Assembly (NCBI RefSeq): GCF_000002865.3
Contig: NW_001865072.1
Span: forward strand, 112,398-176,397
Source of the DNA: Monosiga brevicollis MX1
Taxonomy: Eukaryota > Opisthokonta > Choanoflagellata > Craspedida > Salpingoecidae
Direction: 5' to 3'
Length of the DNA: 64,000 nucleotides
Shown piece after piece: positions 25,480-38,321 of the stretch (position 1 is its first letter; each line of letters opens with the position of its first letter). The notes under the pieces are model-generated. The model was not told the origin of the DNA. It made no database searches and was given only the letters and a program-made list of their open reading frames with translations. A program made the translations under genes and the position numbers.

Positions 25480-28434
25480 ATGGCTGCTGAGCGGGCTGTG
25501 GAAGCCAAGGAACGGTACGCACGCATCTTCCCTGTCTGCGCTTGCTTGGGTGCCACTCGCGTACGGGGCTCATCGATTTTGTGGCCCGTCCCATATACAT
25601 GTAGTGGCAACAAGGCGTTTAAGAATAAGAGCTTTCATGCCGCCATTGATGCATACACCGAGGCCATTGATCTGGATCCTCAGGTCTGCCCCTGCCCGTT
25701 GTGACCCTTGGCATTGGGCCAGATTTGGACGCTCTCATCCACACCCTCAAATCCATTCCCGCTAGCCGGCCTACTACTGCAATCGTGCTTTTGCGTACCT
25801 CAAAACCGAAGGTATGCTCTTGCTTTGGCACAAGGCCACTTCTTTTTGAGCCCTGACCGCCCCTTGCTTCTCACTCGTGTTTCCATTCCTGGTTGTCCAC
25901 TACCTCGTAGCTTGGGGTGCTGCCGTGAACGATGCCAACGAGGCCTTGAAGCTGGATGATCGCTTCATTAAGGCTTACTATCGTCGCGCCACCGCCAACA
26001 TGAATCTGGGCCACCTCAAGGCCTCGCGCCGAGATTTCGAGGCCGTCCTCAAGGTTCATTTCTCGGCTTTCGCTCCCGAAACCTTGTCGACTTTGGAGGT
26101 CGCTTGAGTCTCATCCCCTTTGTACCATCTTGCTGACGTTGTAGGTGAAGCCAAGTGACAAGGACGCCCAGCAAAAGCTCAAGGGTGTTGAAAAGATGAT
26201 TCATCAGCTGGCCTTTGCCAAGGCCATTGCTGTCGAACACAACACCATCTCTGCCGTCGAAAAGCTGCGCCAGAACCTCGAGAACTTGAGTTGGTACCTG
26301 CTTCATAACCCCAACCGATACCATGCTTCTGGCAAAAGCTTGAAATGAGGCGTCTTTATGTTTGACTCAAGACTCGTTTGACGTGTCATGACGTGTCTCG
26401 TAGCCGTTCCGGACTCCTACACCGGCCCCTCTTTCGAGATGGGCAACATTACCAAGGAGGTGGGTCCCATGATCGAAGCAAGTTCGCGCAGCCCCTTCTT
26501 TTGCTGCCTCTGACCGCCTTGGCTGCCGTCGTGCTGCAGTTTGTTGAAGAGATGGTGGAACAGTTCCGCAAGCAGGAAACGATCCACAAGAAATACACCA
26601 TTCAGGTCAGTGGCAAAGCAACGACAACAACCTCTAGTCCATCTCTCTCTGCTCCCAATGGACATGCAACCATGTTCTGCACAGCCACACACACACACAC
26701 ACACACACATACAACAATTATATGGCCAAGGTACTCTGCAAGTCTCACGCTCTTTGACCTCTTGCCTCTTGTTTGGCACCTCAGATTTTGCTGATGGCCT
26801 ACGACTTGCTGCGCAAGCTGCCCAGCCTCACGGACGTGCGCATCCCAGAGAGCAACAAGGTTTGATCTGCCTTCCACCCTCGGGTTTGTTTGCGATTCCA
26901 CCCAAACCTTTGACCTCATACATGGACGACCGGTGCTCCCCCGGCATGCCGCAGCTGACGGTGTGCGGCGACACGCACGGCCAATTTTATGACGTGCTGA
27001 ACATCTTTGAGCTCAACGGTCGCCCCTCGCCAGAGAACCCTTATGTGTTTAACGGCGACTTTGTGGACCGTGGTTCCTTCAGCTGTGAGGTCATCCTCAC
27101 GTTTTTGGCCTACCGCATTCTTTACCCCAACAGCTTCTTCGTACGTACCGGTGGCTCGAAGCATGCATGGTCCTTGCGCTTTCTTCTTTGTGCTGTCCTC
27201 TTATTATCAGTCCCGCGCTCTCATGACGTCGCGTCCCAACGCATCCCATCAGATGTCGCGGGGCAACCATGAGTCGGAGCGCATGAACGAGATGTATGGG
27301 TTCACCGGTGAGGTCAAGGCCAAATATACCTCACAGGTCATGGATCTATTCACCGAAGTGTACAACTCGCTCCCCCTGGGCCACGTCATCGAGGACAAGA
27401 TTCTGGTGCGAGCCGCCTGCTGGGCCCCATTGGCTTGACAAAGTGTGCTATTTGTATGCGCACGCTGTGGCCCGAGCATGGCCACTCATTGTGTGGCGCG
27501 TGTCTCTGGCCTTAGGTCGTCCACGGCGGTCTCTTCAGCCGCGACGGAGTAACGCTCGATGAATTGCGCAAGATTGACCGATTTTGCCAGCCCCCCGAGG
27601 AAGGCCTCATGTGCGTGCCCATGAGTGCTGAGCGGCAACAGTGCTGTAGCTCGTCTAGTTGTTCGACCGCCTCGCGCGTTTCTCATTGGAGGGTGCCTTT
27701 TGACTTGATACATGTGCATCAGGTGCGAGCTGTTGTGGGCGGACCCTGGACCTCGCCCTGGCCGCTGGCCTTCGATGCGTGGCACGGGCCTGCAGTTTGG
27801 CCCCGATATCACCAAGCAGTTCCTTGAGCACAACAATCTGAAGCTGCTCATTCGCAGCCACGAAATGAAGGAGGAAGGCTACGAGGTGAGGGCTCACGAC
27901 GTGTGGCCTGAGGGGGTTTGGTCTGATTGAAACGAGTTGAAGTTTTTTTTTTGTTTGTTTGTTTTCTTGACCTGGTCTCACGAGCGATTGGTTTGTGCCT
28001 GGCACACCATCGATCCAGGTTGCTCACGATGGCAAGTGTATTACCATCTTTTCTGCACCGAATTATTGTGACCAAAGTATGTTGATCGTCCCTTGATGCG
28101 GTGCTGGAAAAATCTCAAGTTGTCACGTTCCAAAACTGTGCTCACTTGGCCTTCTGGGCGTTTCATTCATCAACAGTGGGTAACAAGGGAGCCTTTATCA
28201 CACTGACCAAGGACCTCGAGCCCAAGTTCACGCAATTCGATGCTGTGGTGAGGTCCCATTGTCCTGCTGGTTGTGTCATCTCCCACGGAGATTTTGGTAG
28301 TTTTTTGTGCAACCACCTCACAAAGACATCAACCCCTCCCGCCCTGCCTCTGGTTGTCAAACTTGCAGTGGCACCCAGATGTCAAGCCAATGGCCTATGC
28401 AGGCGGCTACATGTCGTCCATGCTGGGCATGTAA
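25480..28434 (+). CDS. PPP5C: Serine/threonine protein phosphatase 5 (TPR-PPP phosphatase)
   Basis: HSP90-associated phosphatase of cytosol and nucleus. Starts [12 protein letters not shown]. Three TPR units follow: [20 protein letters not shown] (TPR1), [14 protein letters not shown] then [20 protein letters not shown] (TPR2) and [20 protein letters not shown] (TPR3). The linker helix and [15 protein letters not shown] precede the catalytic domain with [90 protein letters not shown] and [16 protein letters not shown]. The C-terminus [20 protein letters not shown] matches human PP5 (regulatory alpha-J helix). About a dozen exons, stop TAA at 28432-28434. Typical length and complete active site. 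Confidence 0.97.
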
Positions 28435-28650
28435 GCCTTGCTGCTAGTCTCGTGACAGTACCGCCAGACCTTGCCCATACCACAAACGAAAATCGGATTC
28501 TAAAGCCTTGACAGAAAAAAAAAACTTGATTAGCCATGCCCCTTTTACCCGATGATCCCTAACTTTATTCCCGCTCTTTATTTTGTTGCGCGCGGTCATT
28601 AACCGCCCGGGCTCGTCACTCTCCTAACCTGCCTCTTTTGTCGTGCCCGC

Positions 28651-28704
<54 letters not shown>

Positions 28705-28976
28705 TCTCTAACTAANNAATTCACACAACACACACACACATTCCTTTTGAAATTTTTTACACACTGTCTCTCCCTCACACACACACATACACACACATAC
28801 ACACACGTACGCGGGTCTGGCAATTGGCGCTGGAGCCTGATGAGTGATTGAGGCCGGCGCGTCGTACTGGGAGGGGGGGCTGTGATTTGAGGCGTGCGTG
28901 CGTTGGGTTGGTGGATGAGGAGGGAGGGGGTTGTTTTGGCTGGACTGTGCGGCTGCGCGATCGACATCCCGCAGAA
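28435..28976. promoter_or_regulatory. Tandem intergenic region PP5 / TMCO3 with (CT)n and (CA)n
   Basis: A (CT)n tract (28651-28707), two undetermined bases (28716-28717) and interrupted (CA)n runs (28721-28740 and 28776-28806) lie 170-330 bp upstream of the TMCO3 start codon. No gene seen. Confidence 0.6.
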
Positions 28977-31900
28977 TGCGGCTGGGGCTTCTGGCACTGC
29001 TGGTCGTGCTGGTGGCTCGCGTAAGCGCCGCCGCTGAGCCGGTTGACGAAGCGCAGCAGCAGCTTCCCTTGGTACGCCTCAAGTGCCAATGCACTGGCGT
29101 GATCATCGTATCAATATCGCCCTCGCTCGGCATGACAAGGGGCTCTCGCAACTCACTTTCACCCCGCAGCAGGCACAAGACCAGCCCTTGCCGCAATACC
29201 AAGCGGACCTAGCCGCGGAAAAGCAAGGTTGGCCGCGGATGAGACCTGCGTCCCTTTGTCCTGTTGATACATCAACCCCCGCCCCCACTCACCAGTTACT
29301 CAACATTGCCCCTGGGCCATGAATGGTTCTCGCTTGGCTCGCACCCCCAGCCCAAAAACTCGTGGATGCCTTTGTCAGCAATGCCGATCATTCAAATGGG
29401 CCGGCTGGAAACAAGGAGTCCGAGGCGGCTGCTGTGCCCATCCCGGAAGTGGTAGCTCCTGGGCGGGCGGCTGGCGGCACTGCCAACGAAGCCAACGCTC
29501 AAGATGCCGTCGAAATTGACCCCTCCGAAAAGGACGAAAAGCCTCTCCTCGCAGATGCCCTCAAAGATGAGCAGCCTGACGAAGAGGCTGCTGCTTTTGC
29601 TGATCGCCGCGTCAATTTCCGTTCCAAGCGTCTCATCGAAGCCTTTGCCACCAAGCGCTCCGAGGTATTTCTGCTTTTTGAGCCCATCAAGTCTCCTTGT
29701 TCAAGCCCAACTTACCTTTGAGCTCCTCCCCACTGCCTCTCCCTTTTCCTCTCTCTCTCCCTTTTCCTCTCTCTCCGCTCCCCCCTTTTCTCTTTTGCGC
29801 GCCCTGGCATACGATTTCAGCCTGATGTGGCCCCAACTACGTCCCCCGTGCCCCGTGTCCTGACATCACAGGTGTTGGCCACAATCATGGACCACGTGGC
29901 AGTGATTCGCAACATGACCGACTTGACTGTTGCCGAGAAGCAAGTGCGCATTGAAGCTCTTAACATGGTGCGTTGCCATTGAGCCCACATAATGTTTTGA
30001 GGCGGCTTTCTCTTTGCGGTGTCAGGCTGCTGATTACTGTTGTTGATGACTGTTGTCAATGGGCCTGACTTGAGTAGACGATGCGTCACATCAACACCAC
30101 GTACAACTCGTACGTCAAGACCACAAACGAGCTGCAATCAGTTTTGGACAGCGACTTTTCCTCCTTTCAGGTTTGGCTGTCACTGCCGTGTTGGCAACGC
30201 TTCAGCATCTACCTTGCTCACAGCCAAGCTGTCCTACATTGTGACTCGCGGCATCTAGGCTATAATTGCATGGCAACGAAGCTTGTCGGAGGAACAGCGA
30301 AAGCGCATCGCTCAGCTGCAAATCCAAGCCGTAAGCCCATGCGCGCTGGACTTGATCGTTCTCTGTGTTGTGTGGTGCGCGGCACGCTGCAGCATCAACT
30401 TGTTGCCCCCGTCCCCTCTCTCCGCGGCCCACCGGCAGATGCGCGAACATGCAGCACTTGAGCGGCTTGAAGAGAATCAAGAACAAATGGAGGCGCTAGA
30501 GGAAGCTCGAAACCATGACCGCGTACAGCTGGACAAAGTCTCACTCATGCTTAATGAAGTTGAAGACACGGGTTAGTTGGCCCCCGTGTCTGCATTAAAT
30601 GCACCCTGCTCCCAATTTGGGGAGAGGTATTCTCCTATTCCATCAGTATACGGATCGCTCATTTCCATGTGACTGGTGGGTAACACCGACCCGATAGCCA
30701 AGACGCTGCAGCGTTTTTTGGACGACCACGCCTTCCGCAAGGCTCAAAATGTGAAGGATGCCTCCCTCATCACCGTCATCAAGATTCAACGCCAATCCAA
30801 GGAGTTGGCGAGGTATGGAGCAAGCCTGCACCTCGACTTGTCGAACTGGGCCTGCACCCAAGTTTAAATGCATGCTGTTCTGTTGTAGGCACGACGATCA
30901 GCCCGCTTCCCCCGACTCGGCGCGTGGTCGGCAACGCAAACAAGAGCAGCAGGAGATGACCTGGCTTGTGGATGCAGACAACAACCAGTATGCTGCACTG
31001 AAGCCGTATTGAACACGATTTTCACTCTGGCATCGACTTTCCCTTCACGGTGCTTGTTATACAGGTTTGCGCTCACGCGGCCATCAGACACCACGGAGCT
31101 GCTGGAAGACGTGGGCCTGCTCAACGATCTTCTTCGCCTCGTCATTGCCTGCTTCCTGGCCGGTGCCATTTGCACCTCTTTCAAGTGCGGCTGCATTTTT
31201 TATTTTTTTTTGCTTTTTTTTTCTAATGTCCCGCCCCCGTTCACCCTTTGCTCTTGAAGCCCACACGTCGTAACGCCCCGCTTCACCCGGTATGACTTGC
31301 AGCATGCCGTCTTTCGTGGGTTATGTCGTTGCGGGCACTCTATTGGGACCCTCAGGCCTGAATGTTGTGACGGTGAGTCCACTGCAAACTAGTCTCTGCC
31401 CCTGCTGTGGGAGGCTTACGTGATCCGCTTCACCAAACGTTGTTGCGCGGCTGCCGGTGGGCCACCAATAGACTATTGTGCAAATTACAACGATTGGAGA
31501 CCTTGGCGTTTTCTTTGTTCTCTTCACGCTGGGCATGGAGGTGTGGTGTTGTCGCGTCCTTGTGACTCTCACCCTCGCCTGCTGGATGGTGTGTCGCGCA
31601 GCCTCACTTGTGTCTGCGATGCTCTGCCTCAGTTTTCCATTAGCAAGCTGCGGGATATGTTTCGAGTTGCAGTTGTTGGCGGCACCATCTACACCATCGT
31701 CTCCCTTTTGGGCATCACGTGCTTTGGTCTTTCGCTTGCACGGCCTCTTTCAGAAACGTTTGTGTAGATGCCTTTTTGCTGCCGCAGCTCTCCTATAAGG
31801 GCCCTTTTTCAAAGCTTGCCAACTCAAACCTCTCGGGTCTCGCGCGCGCGCCCTCGACTACCTCATAGGCTTTTTGTTGCCATGGTTGTTGCCTTGTCAT

Positions 31901-33482
31901 CCACCACCGTGGCGGCCAACAACTTGACACACTCGGAGCACGAGTCGACGCATGGACGACACATGCTGGGCATGCTACTCATGCAGGATGTTTATCTGGG
32001 CGTCATCGTTGCGGCCTCTCCACTTCTGGCCTCACTTGATAATGTACGTCTGCGCCGGCACAAGTTGTGACGCGAGAATCAATTGCAGATGCTTCTAACA
32101 CTTGGTGGCCACTTTTAGGTTGCAACCGGTGACGTTATTTTGCTCATTTTGTGGCTGATTGGAAGTTTTGTGTTGCTGGGTCTCATTACAGCTCTTTTCA
32201 CCAAGGTGCGATCTTTGCGTTCTGTGCTTGCACTCTGCACACATCTCAGCACTGCCAGCATTCAAGCCAAAATGGCTTCACTCGCGCCATATGCTTTAGT
32301 TTGTTGTTGAGAAGCTCGTGTCACAAATGAGCCGATATGATGAGACCACCCAGTTGTTGGCAATTTTGAGTATCTGCTTTGGAATGCTCAAACTGACTGA
32401 ACACATGGAGGTCAGTGCAGCTTCTTTTTTTTTTTTTTTTTTTTTTTTTTTCCTTTTCCTTGCTTTTTTTCTCAAGTTGACTGAAACCCACACGTGCCCG
32501 TTTTTCTGTATCTGCCTCTATTTCAAAGGTATCCATGGAGCTGGGATGCTTCTTGGCCGGGCTCATGTTCTCCATGGCTGATGCCACATCTGCTCGGCTT
32601 AACACGGGCTTTCACGCTGGGAATCATGGTATAACGCATCGACTCATGACCTTGGTTGATCCTGTAAAAGATCTTTTCTTGGCCATCTTCTTTGCCTCTG
32701 TTGGTACGTGGTACATCCAACTTTGTGCTCAGAATCAGCTAGCCGCCCATCTACACCCTAGGGCTGCATCGCTCTTGAGCTGCGGCCCGCAAGCCGGCGT
32801 GCCCATTTTTCATGGTGGTTCTGTGGGTCTTGACCTCTTCCAAATCTAGGTATGCACATCTATCCGACTTTTTTGGCTACCAATGCTACTTTACTACTTG
32901 CATTGACCACCGGCATCACTGTCATCAAGTATACAGCCGGCATTGTGGTACGCCTGGCGGTACCAGTTAAAATCAAAGTCTGCATTCCACGCCGATATTT
33001 TTCAGCAAACACGTGCCTTCCAACATCTTGAATCGCTGGTGGTATCTAGGTATTGAAGTACGGGGTCGGCAAGACCAATCTTTCCGAGGTTCATGTCATG
33101 TCAGTGGGATTGGCACAGGTTAGCAGCGTCGTGCCATTTTGCCTTGCTGGCTGAATGCCGTCTTGCCGTGTGGTCGGTTGATATTGATGGGGACAAACAT
33201 GATGACTGCTGTAGATTAGCGAATTTGCGTTTGTGTTGGCCAGTCGCGGCCGACGATTAGGCATCTTGTCACAAGTGAGCTTGCCCTGGACTCGCCTCGC
33301 ATCTTGTGTTTGAGAAGAGTCGAAACACTTGCCCTGACGCTCACGCTTTGCCACGGCTACAGCCCATCTATTTCTTGTTGCTTAGTGTGACAGGGCTCTC
33401 CCTACTCCTGGCTCCGCTCATCTGGAGTCTTATTCAACAGAGCCGACAACGACTGCTCGTTGGCCCCGCTCTGACAGCATAA
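28977..33482 (+). CDS. TMCO3: TMCO3-type CPA2 cation/proton antiporter with N-terminal coiled coil
   Basis: Begins with a signal peptide (MRLGLLALLVVLVARVSAAA). An extracytoplasmic coiled-coil region follows (NFRSKRLIEAFATKRSE, VLATIMDHVAVIRNMTDLTV, MREHAALERLEENQEQMEAL), with N-glycosylation sequons. LEDVGLLNDLLRLVIACFLA opens the antiporter domain, which continues with MPSFVGYVVAGTLLGPSGLN, IGDLGVFFVLFTLGMEFSIS, AVVGGTIYTIVSLLGITCFG, ALSSTTVAANNL, MLGMLLMQDVYLGVIVAA (with the conserved MQD), ILLILWLIGSFVLLGLITAL and DPVKDLFLAIFFASVGMHIY. It ends LLLSVTGLSLLLAPLIWSLI and TAA at 33480-33482. By family it should exchange K+ or Na+ for H+ in an endomembrane. About 17 exons; some short exons between 29100 and 29330 are uncertain. 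Confidence 0.88.
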
Positions 33483-33875
33483 TCAAGCCCGTGACGGGTT
33501 TTTATATGAGCCATTGATCAAAGCCATCAGGTTTATGATCTGAGCCAGCCAACTAGAAATTCCGACGGCTCAGCGAGCCACCGCATTTGTCTTGACTTCT
33601 CGAATTGTAGCCACGTGACCGCACGCCACCTTTATTGCCACGTGATGATACTTTTCAATTCTGCCTCAGACAGATGTGAAGACCAAGAAAAAATTGGGGG
33701 AGAAAACATAACGAAGGAAAATCACGTGAAGAATCAAACAAGCACAGTCGGACCCGTTCAAGAACCAAGTGGAACCATGGCTTAAGATATGCATGAACTC
33801 AATCAACACTGAAGCTCTGCTGCTAATATCATCAGCTCGAAAAGAACGACTGCTGCGCCAACTCGTGGCCTTGTC
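33483..33875. other. Tail-to-tail intergenic region with three CACGTG E-boxes
   Basis: 393 bp between converging genes. CACGTG palindromes occur at 33612-33617, 33639-33644 and 33723-33728, the first two within ACGTGA-type contexts. No reading frame of note. Confidence 0.5.
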
Positions 33876-36800
33876 TTATATCTCGCTTTCGCGCGCCTCG
33901 GGAATCGACATGACATTCATGGAATATGCCGAGGGGACAAACGTGTTGTTGGTTGGAAGGCCAACCTGAGGCAGGCCTGAGAGACCCGCGGCATTGAGCG
34001 AAAGTGCGTTGAGCGAGAGCTGGTTGGGCTGGACGTAGGACAAAGGGTCAATGGCCGGCGTCATGAGAGATGGCGTGGCAAAGGCACTCGGCAATTGTGA
34101 TAGGTTGGTTGAGTTCAGCAAGGCATCATCTAAGACCGAGGATGTGGACATGTCGTCGACAAGATCAAGGCCAATCGCACTCGGGGTGCGTGCGCGGCCG
34201 TGGTCGGGAGCAATGCCCGACGCAATGCCTGGCACACCCACCATCGCTGTTGCATAACCCAGACTGGCATCGAACTGCTGCGGTAGGCCTGCAGCGGCGG
34301 CTGCAGCGGCGGCTGCCTGCTGCTGCTGTAATTGAGCTTGGGCCTGCAGCTGAAAGCGCGCTTGCTCTTGGGCCTGTGCTTGTGCTTGTGCTTGTGCCTG
34401 AGCCTGAGCCTGAACCTGAGCCTGTAGTTGTTGCTGGTACGCCTGCTGCTGCACAGACGCCTGTTGGGCAGTGGAGCTCTGAGCTTGCTGTGGAACTTGT
34501 TGTCCCTGACCAGTCTGGCCCTGCATCCCGACAGATTGCACTTGGGAAGAACGCTGAAGCTGCTGGGGCTGGGGCGCTTGGTGGTGGTGTTGCTGTTGTT
34601 GCTGCTGCTGGGGCTGCTGCTGTTGATGTTGCTGTTGCTGTTGTTGTTGCTGTTGTTGCTGTTGTTGTTGGTGGTGGTGTTGCTGTTGCTGTTGTTGTTG
34701 CTGCTGCTGATGTTGTGGCTGATGCTGTTGATGTTGCTGCTGCTGCTGTTGCTGCGGCTGCTGTGGCTGCGCTTGCTGTTGAGCTTGCTGTTGCGCTTGC
34801 TGTTGCGCTTGCTGCTGAGCGTGTTGTTGTTGCTGCGCTTGTTGTTGCATCTGTGCCTGCACCTGGGCTTGCATGTGTTGTTGCTGCAGCTGTGCTTGAT
34901 GTTGCGCAAGCTGGGCTTGCGTTAGCAGCTGCGACTGATGTAGCGAAGTCACCGAGCCTGGGGCCGTCCCCGGCGTTGCAGTCGGGCCAGTTGGGCCAGG
35001 TGCTCCAGGCGGTACTGTCGATGGACCACCGGAGTGCATGGCTCCCATGTTGTTTGCAGGCACGACTGCAGAGCCAAGACCTGGTTGCAGGTTACCTGTT
35101 GACCCGCGGGGTAAGGGAGTGGGGCCTGCGTTCTGGGCCTGCGCATTGGCATCAAGTGTTGGCAATGCAACACTGGGATTGCCCCCAAGCTGAAGGCCAG
35201 ACTGGCTCCCCTCACGTCGTGACAGCCGTTGCAGGCGGCGCTGCTCCAGCTGCATTCGTGCGGCAGCCTGTTGCTGTTGTTGCTGTTGTTGTTGCTGTTG
35301 TTGAAGCAGGAGCAGTTGCAGGCGTTGTTGTTGCTGCTGCTGCTGCTGCTGTCGTTGCTGCTGCAGCAAGGCTTGCGTCTTGAGCGTCTGCAGGGGATCG
35401 TATGCTCCACTGAGCAGACCAGAATTGTACATCAGGCTGGTCGGGTGGTAGGCTGCAGCCAGTGACATGTTCGGGTCGTAGAGCGGGCCAAAGGAGGCGG
35501 AACCACGATGCGCGAGCAAGCGCGGGTCGAGGGCTGGAGGCGGTGTCATGCGCAACTGCTGGGCATAGTACTGTTGCGCATCCATGTCCTCCATATAACC
35601 TCCTGCCTGGGGAAAGTTGAGGTGACCCGACTGCTGCACATGCTCGAGCGGCTCCAATTCGTCATCTGCCTCTGATGCATCGGGGTCCGGGTCGGCAGGC
35701 GCAGGCGTCTGAGGCTCAGGTTCTTCCTCCTTTTCCTGTGAAAATGGGATCAGTGGGGGCGGGGCAGCCGCCGCTGGCTGGTGTCCAAGCTCTTTGAGTT
35801 GTTCGGTCAGGCGGGCACAACACTCCTCGAGTTGATACGAGCGATTGTGCATGTTGGAATTTTCGAGCTCTGTGCGCTGAATGGAGACGAGTAGTTGCTG
35901 CGCTAGCGAGGCGGGCGTTGCACCATGGCGCTGGCTGCCTGGAGGCTGATCCAACCCTAGAGCGTGCTTGATCTGCTTGGTGGTCTCAAAGATCTGGGAC
36001 CACTGCATGGCTTGTTCCTCGAGCACGGCCTTGAGTGCGAGATTCTGCTGCTGCAAGAAGGCACCAACGGACCGAAACTCTTCCAAAAAGTGCTGCATGG
36101 GGAGGCCTAGTTCGCGCTCGGCGTTGACAGAGTTGATGCGACGGGCCTCGCGTGTGTGATTCGTCTCCTCGCCGGGTTGGCAATATTCGTCGTAAACGAG
36201 GAACTCGCCTCGGAAATAGTTGCGTTCGCGTTGATCACTGCGGTCTTTTTCACTAGCCACGCGCAATGTAAAGCGACCTTGCTGTGTTGTAGTCTGGGCC
36301 TCCAAGTCCGTGCCACCAGTCAGATTGAGCGGATGGGGAGCAGGGAAGGGTGTAGGAGGATAGTGATGGTACTCATGGCTGCCCCCAGAGGCAATGCGCG
36401 GCGATGCAAAATAGGGGAATGTGGAAAACCACTGGGATTGTTGGCTAACAGAGAATAAGAACGCATGGCACAGCGAGTGTGTGACAACGTGAGAGTGCTG
36501 CGGGTTAAAAAAAAAAAACAAGGGGGGGGNGGGGGGGGGGGNNNNNNNNNNNNNNNNNNNNNNNNNNNNNNNNNNNNNNNNNNNNNNNNNNAGGACGGAA
36601 GAATCAGACTGACCCTTCAAGGAACGCCCGGGGATGTAAGCGGGTGCCGGGCTGATGGACGGATGGGCGGGATCAAAGCCCACGTGTCGCTTGGGTCCGC
36701 CAGCATTCGAAGTCAAGATGTTGGCGGGGTTCATAGAGCGCATGGCGTGAAACTTGGTTGGTGTGATATTGGCGTGCTGCTCCACATGCCCCGCGTTGCG

Positions 36801-38321
36801 GCGTGCGGAAGCATTAACCGGGGCTGCAGTTGTGGCCGCAGCAACGGCCGTGGAGCTACGCCTAGCACCGGGATTGGCAACTGCCGGCGCGTTACCTTGC
36901 ATGACGGGTGGAATGATTTGCGCTTGTGGTTGATGCTGGTTAACAGTGGAGACTATGGCCGCCTGGGCGGCGGACGAGGGTAGCAACGGAGCTGGCATGG
37001 GCTGAGCTGGTGTGGGCTGCGTCGGCACAGGTACGACGGGTGCAGGCTGAGCCACGATGGGTTGCACGACAGCAGGGACCTGCGCCGCTGGCTGGGCGGC
37101 CGGCTGTGAAGCTGGCTGCGTGACTGGCTGCGTCACGGCCGGCACGGGTTGAGCGGCAGATTGGATGGGAGGTGCTGCCGCGGCGGGACTCTCATTGGCA
37201 GCATCTGCCGAGTCAGTCTTGACCAAGGATGATTGCTTGACTTTGAAGCGGCCGCGCTTTTCAGCATTCTATGGAACATGTGGTGGTGTGAGGCCAAGTC
37301 CGGGGGGCGCAAAGCACAATACACGAATCTTAAGCTGAAGGGGAGAAAAAAGAAAAACATTTGGGGAGTGTATGTTTGATGCATGGCGCACAAATTAGAG
37401 TGTAAGCGTGTGGCTGACCTTGGCAGGGCCTGCTGCGGCCGTGGATGTGGGCACGGTGGCTGAGGCGTTGGAGGCCACGCTTCCGACAGAGTCTTGAAGG
37501 CCAAGAGCAACAGACGGTTCTGGCTCGATGGTAGATATGCCCTCCTCGAGTCGCGGCTCGAGCGTCGACTGGGCCGTGGACTCGACGGGTACAGGTTTGG
37601 AGGCGGGTGGTTGCTCTGTGGCTTGCTGTGTCATGTCATTCGGAGTCTGCACCCGAACGCGGAATCGGCCGGCGCGCTGTGCCGAGGTATCGGTCGTGGT
37701 CGTGGGGGGAGCGCCAGCACTTGTGCTGGGTGCCGCCGCGTTGGAAGGGCCGGTGCTTGTGGCGGGTGTTTCAGCGGTCGTCGTGGTGGCCGGTGGTGCT
37801 GAATCGGGTGCGGCGGCAGCTGTTGTGGCTTCGTTGTTGCTAATCTCACGCATCTGTGCAGCGGCCTGGCGCGCGCCCGCGGGCATGGATTGAGAGCGAT
37901 TGATGGGGTTGGAATCGTTGGTACTCACGACACGGACGTTAAAGCGGTTGGGTTTTGGCACCGAGGTGGCTTTGGGTGGTTCAAGGCGCGTCGTCAGGTC
38001 AGAGGGTTGCTGGGCTCTTGCCGGCTCCTGCCCCGAGCTCTGTGTTGGATTTGCCTGCTCGGCGGACATTGGAATGGGAGCAGGCATGCCGTTGGTGGCG
38101 GGAGCAGCGGCATCGACCATAGGCGGGGGGGCCAAGGCGATGGGGATGAGACCGGACGCCGCATTGTCCGTGGCCGTGGCCGGCGTGATGGGAGCAGAGC
38201 CGGCCGTGGCGGTGCCGTTTGGGAGCCCCGTGCCCACGTTTGCGGGCTGTTGAGAGGAGTGCGCTGCCGTCGGAGCAGCAGGAGCACTGGAAGGAGGATC
38301 CATGACGCTGACTATCGACAC
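33876..38321 (-). CDS. Large Gln-rich low-complexity protein with repeated RFxV-type motifs
   Basis: No family recognised. Start MSIVSVMDPPSSAPAAPT at 38321; MDPPSS at 38303 is an alternative. Exon 1 (to about 37420) is Ala/Pro/Thr-rich and contains PNRFNVRVVSTND and AGRFRVRVQTPND. Exon 2 (about 37268-36610) begins NAEKRGRFKVKQSSLVKTD. The next exon, beyond a sequence gap in the intron, has TTQQGRFTLRVASEKDRSDQ. So the unit RFx[VL][RK][VQ] recurs four times. A likely coiled-coil region follows (FLEEFRSVGAFLQQQNLALK; QQLLVSIQRTELENSNMHNR). Then about 500 residues are dominated by polyQ/QH runs (34300-34930, 35260-35370). It ends SMNVMSIPEARESEI. RFxV/I is the known docking motif for the CCT domains of OSR1/SPAK kinases in WNK proteins and their substrates. 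No kinase domain is present here, so a WNK-pathway scaffold role is inference only. Confidence 0.8.
34300..35370 (-). repeat. CAG/CAA-rich tract encoding poly-glutamine
   Basis: Long mixed CAA/CAG runs encode uninterrupted Q stretches of up to about 20 residues, alternating with QH, QA and QAQAQ segments. Mixed codons indicate selection or age rather than pure slippage. Confidence 0.9.
36542..36591. other. Assembly gap (50 N)
   Basis: Fifty undetermined bases, preceded by a poly-G/poly-A run with a further N at 36530. It falls inside an intron of the Gln-rich gene, so the coding sequence is probably not interrupted, though a missed exon cannot be excluded. Confidence 0.99.

Noticed and set aside
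34070-35383. Long plus-strand frame, 437 codons, Val/Ala/Leu rich
   Set aside because: It is the antisense shadow of the polyQ region (CAG/CAA read backwards gives Leu, Cys, Val, Ala).
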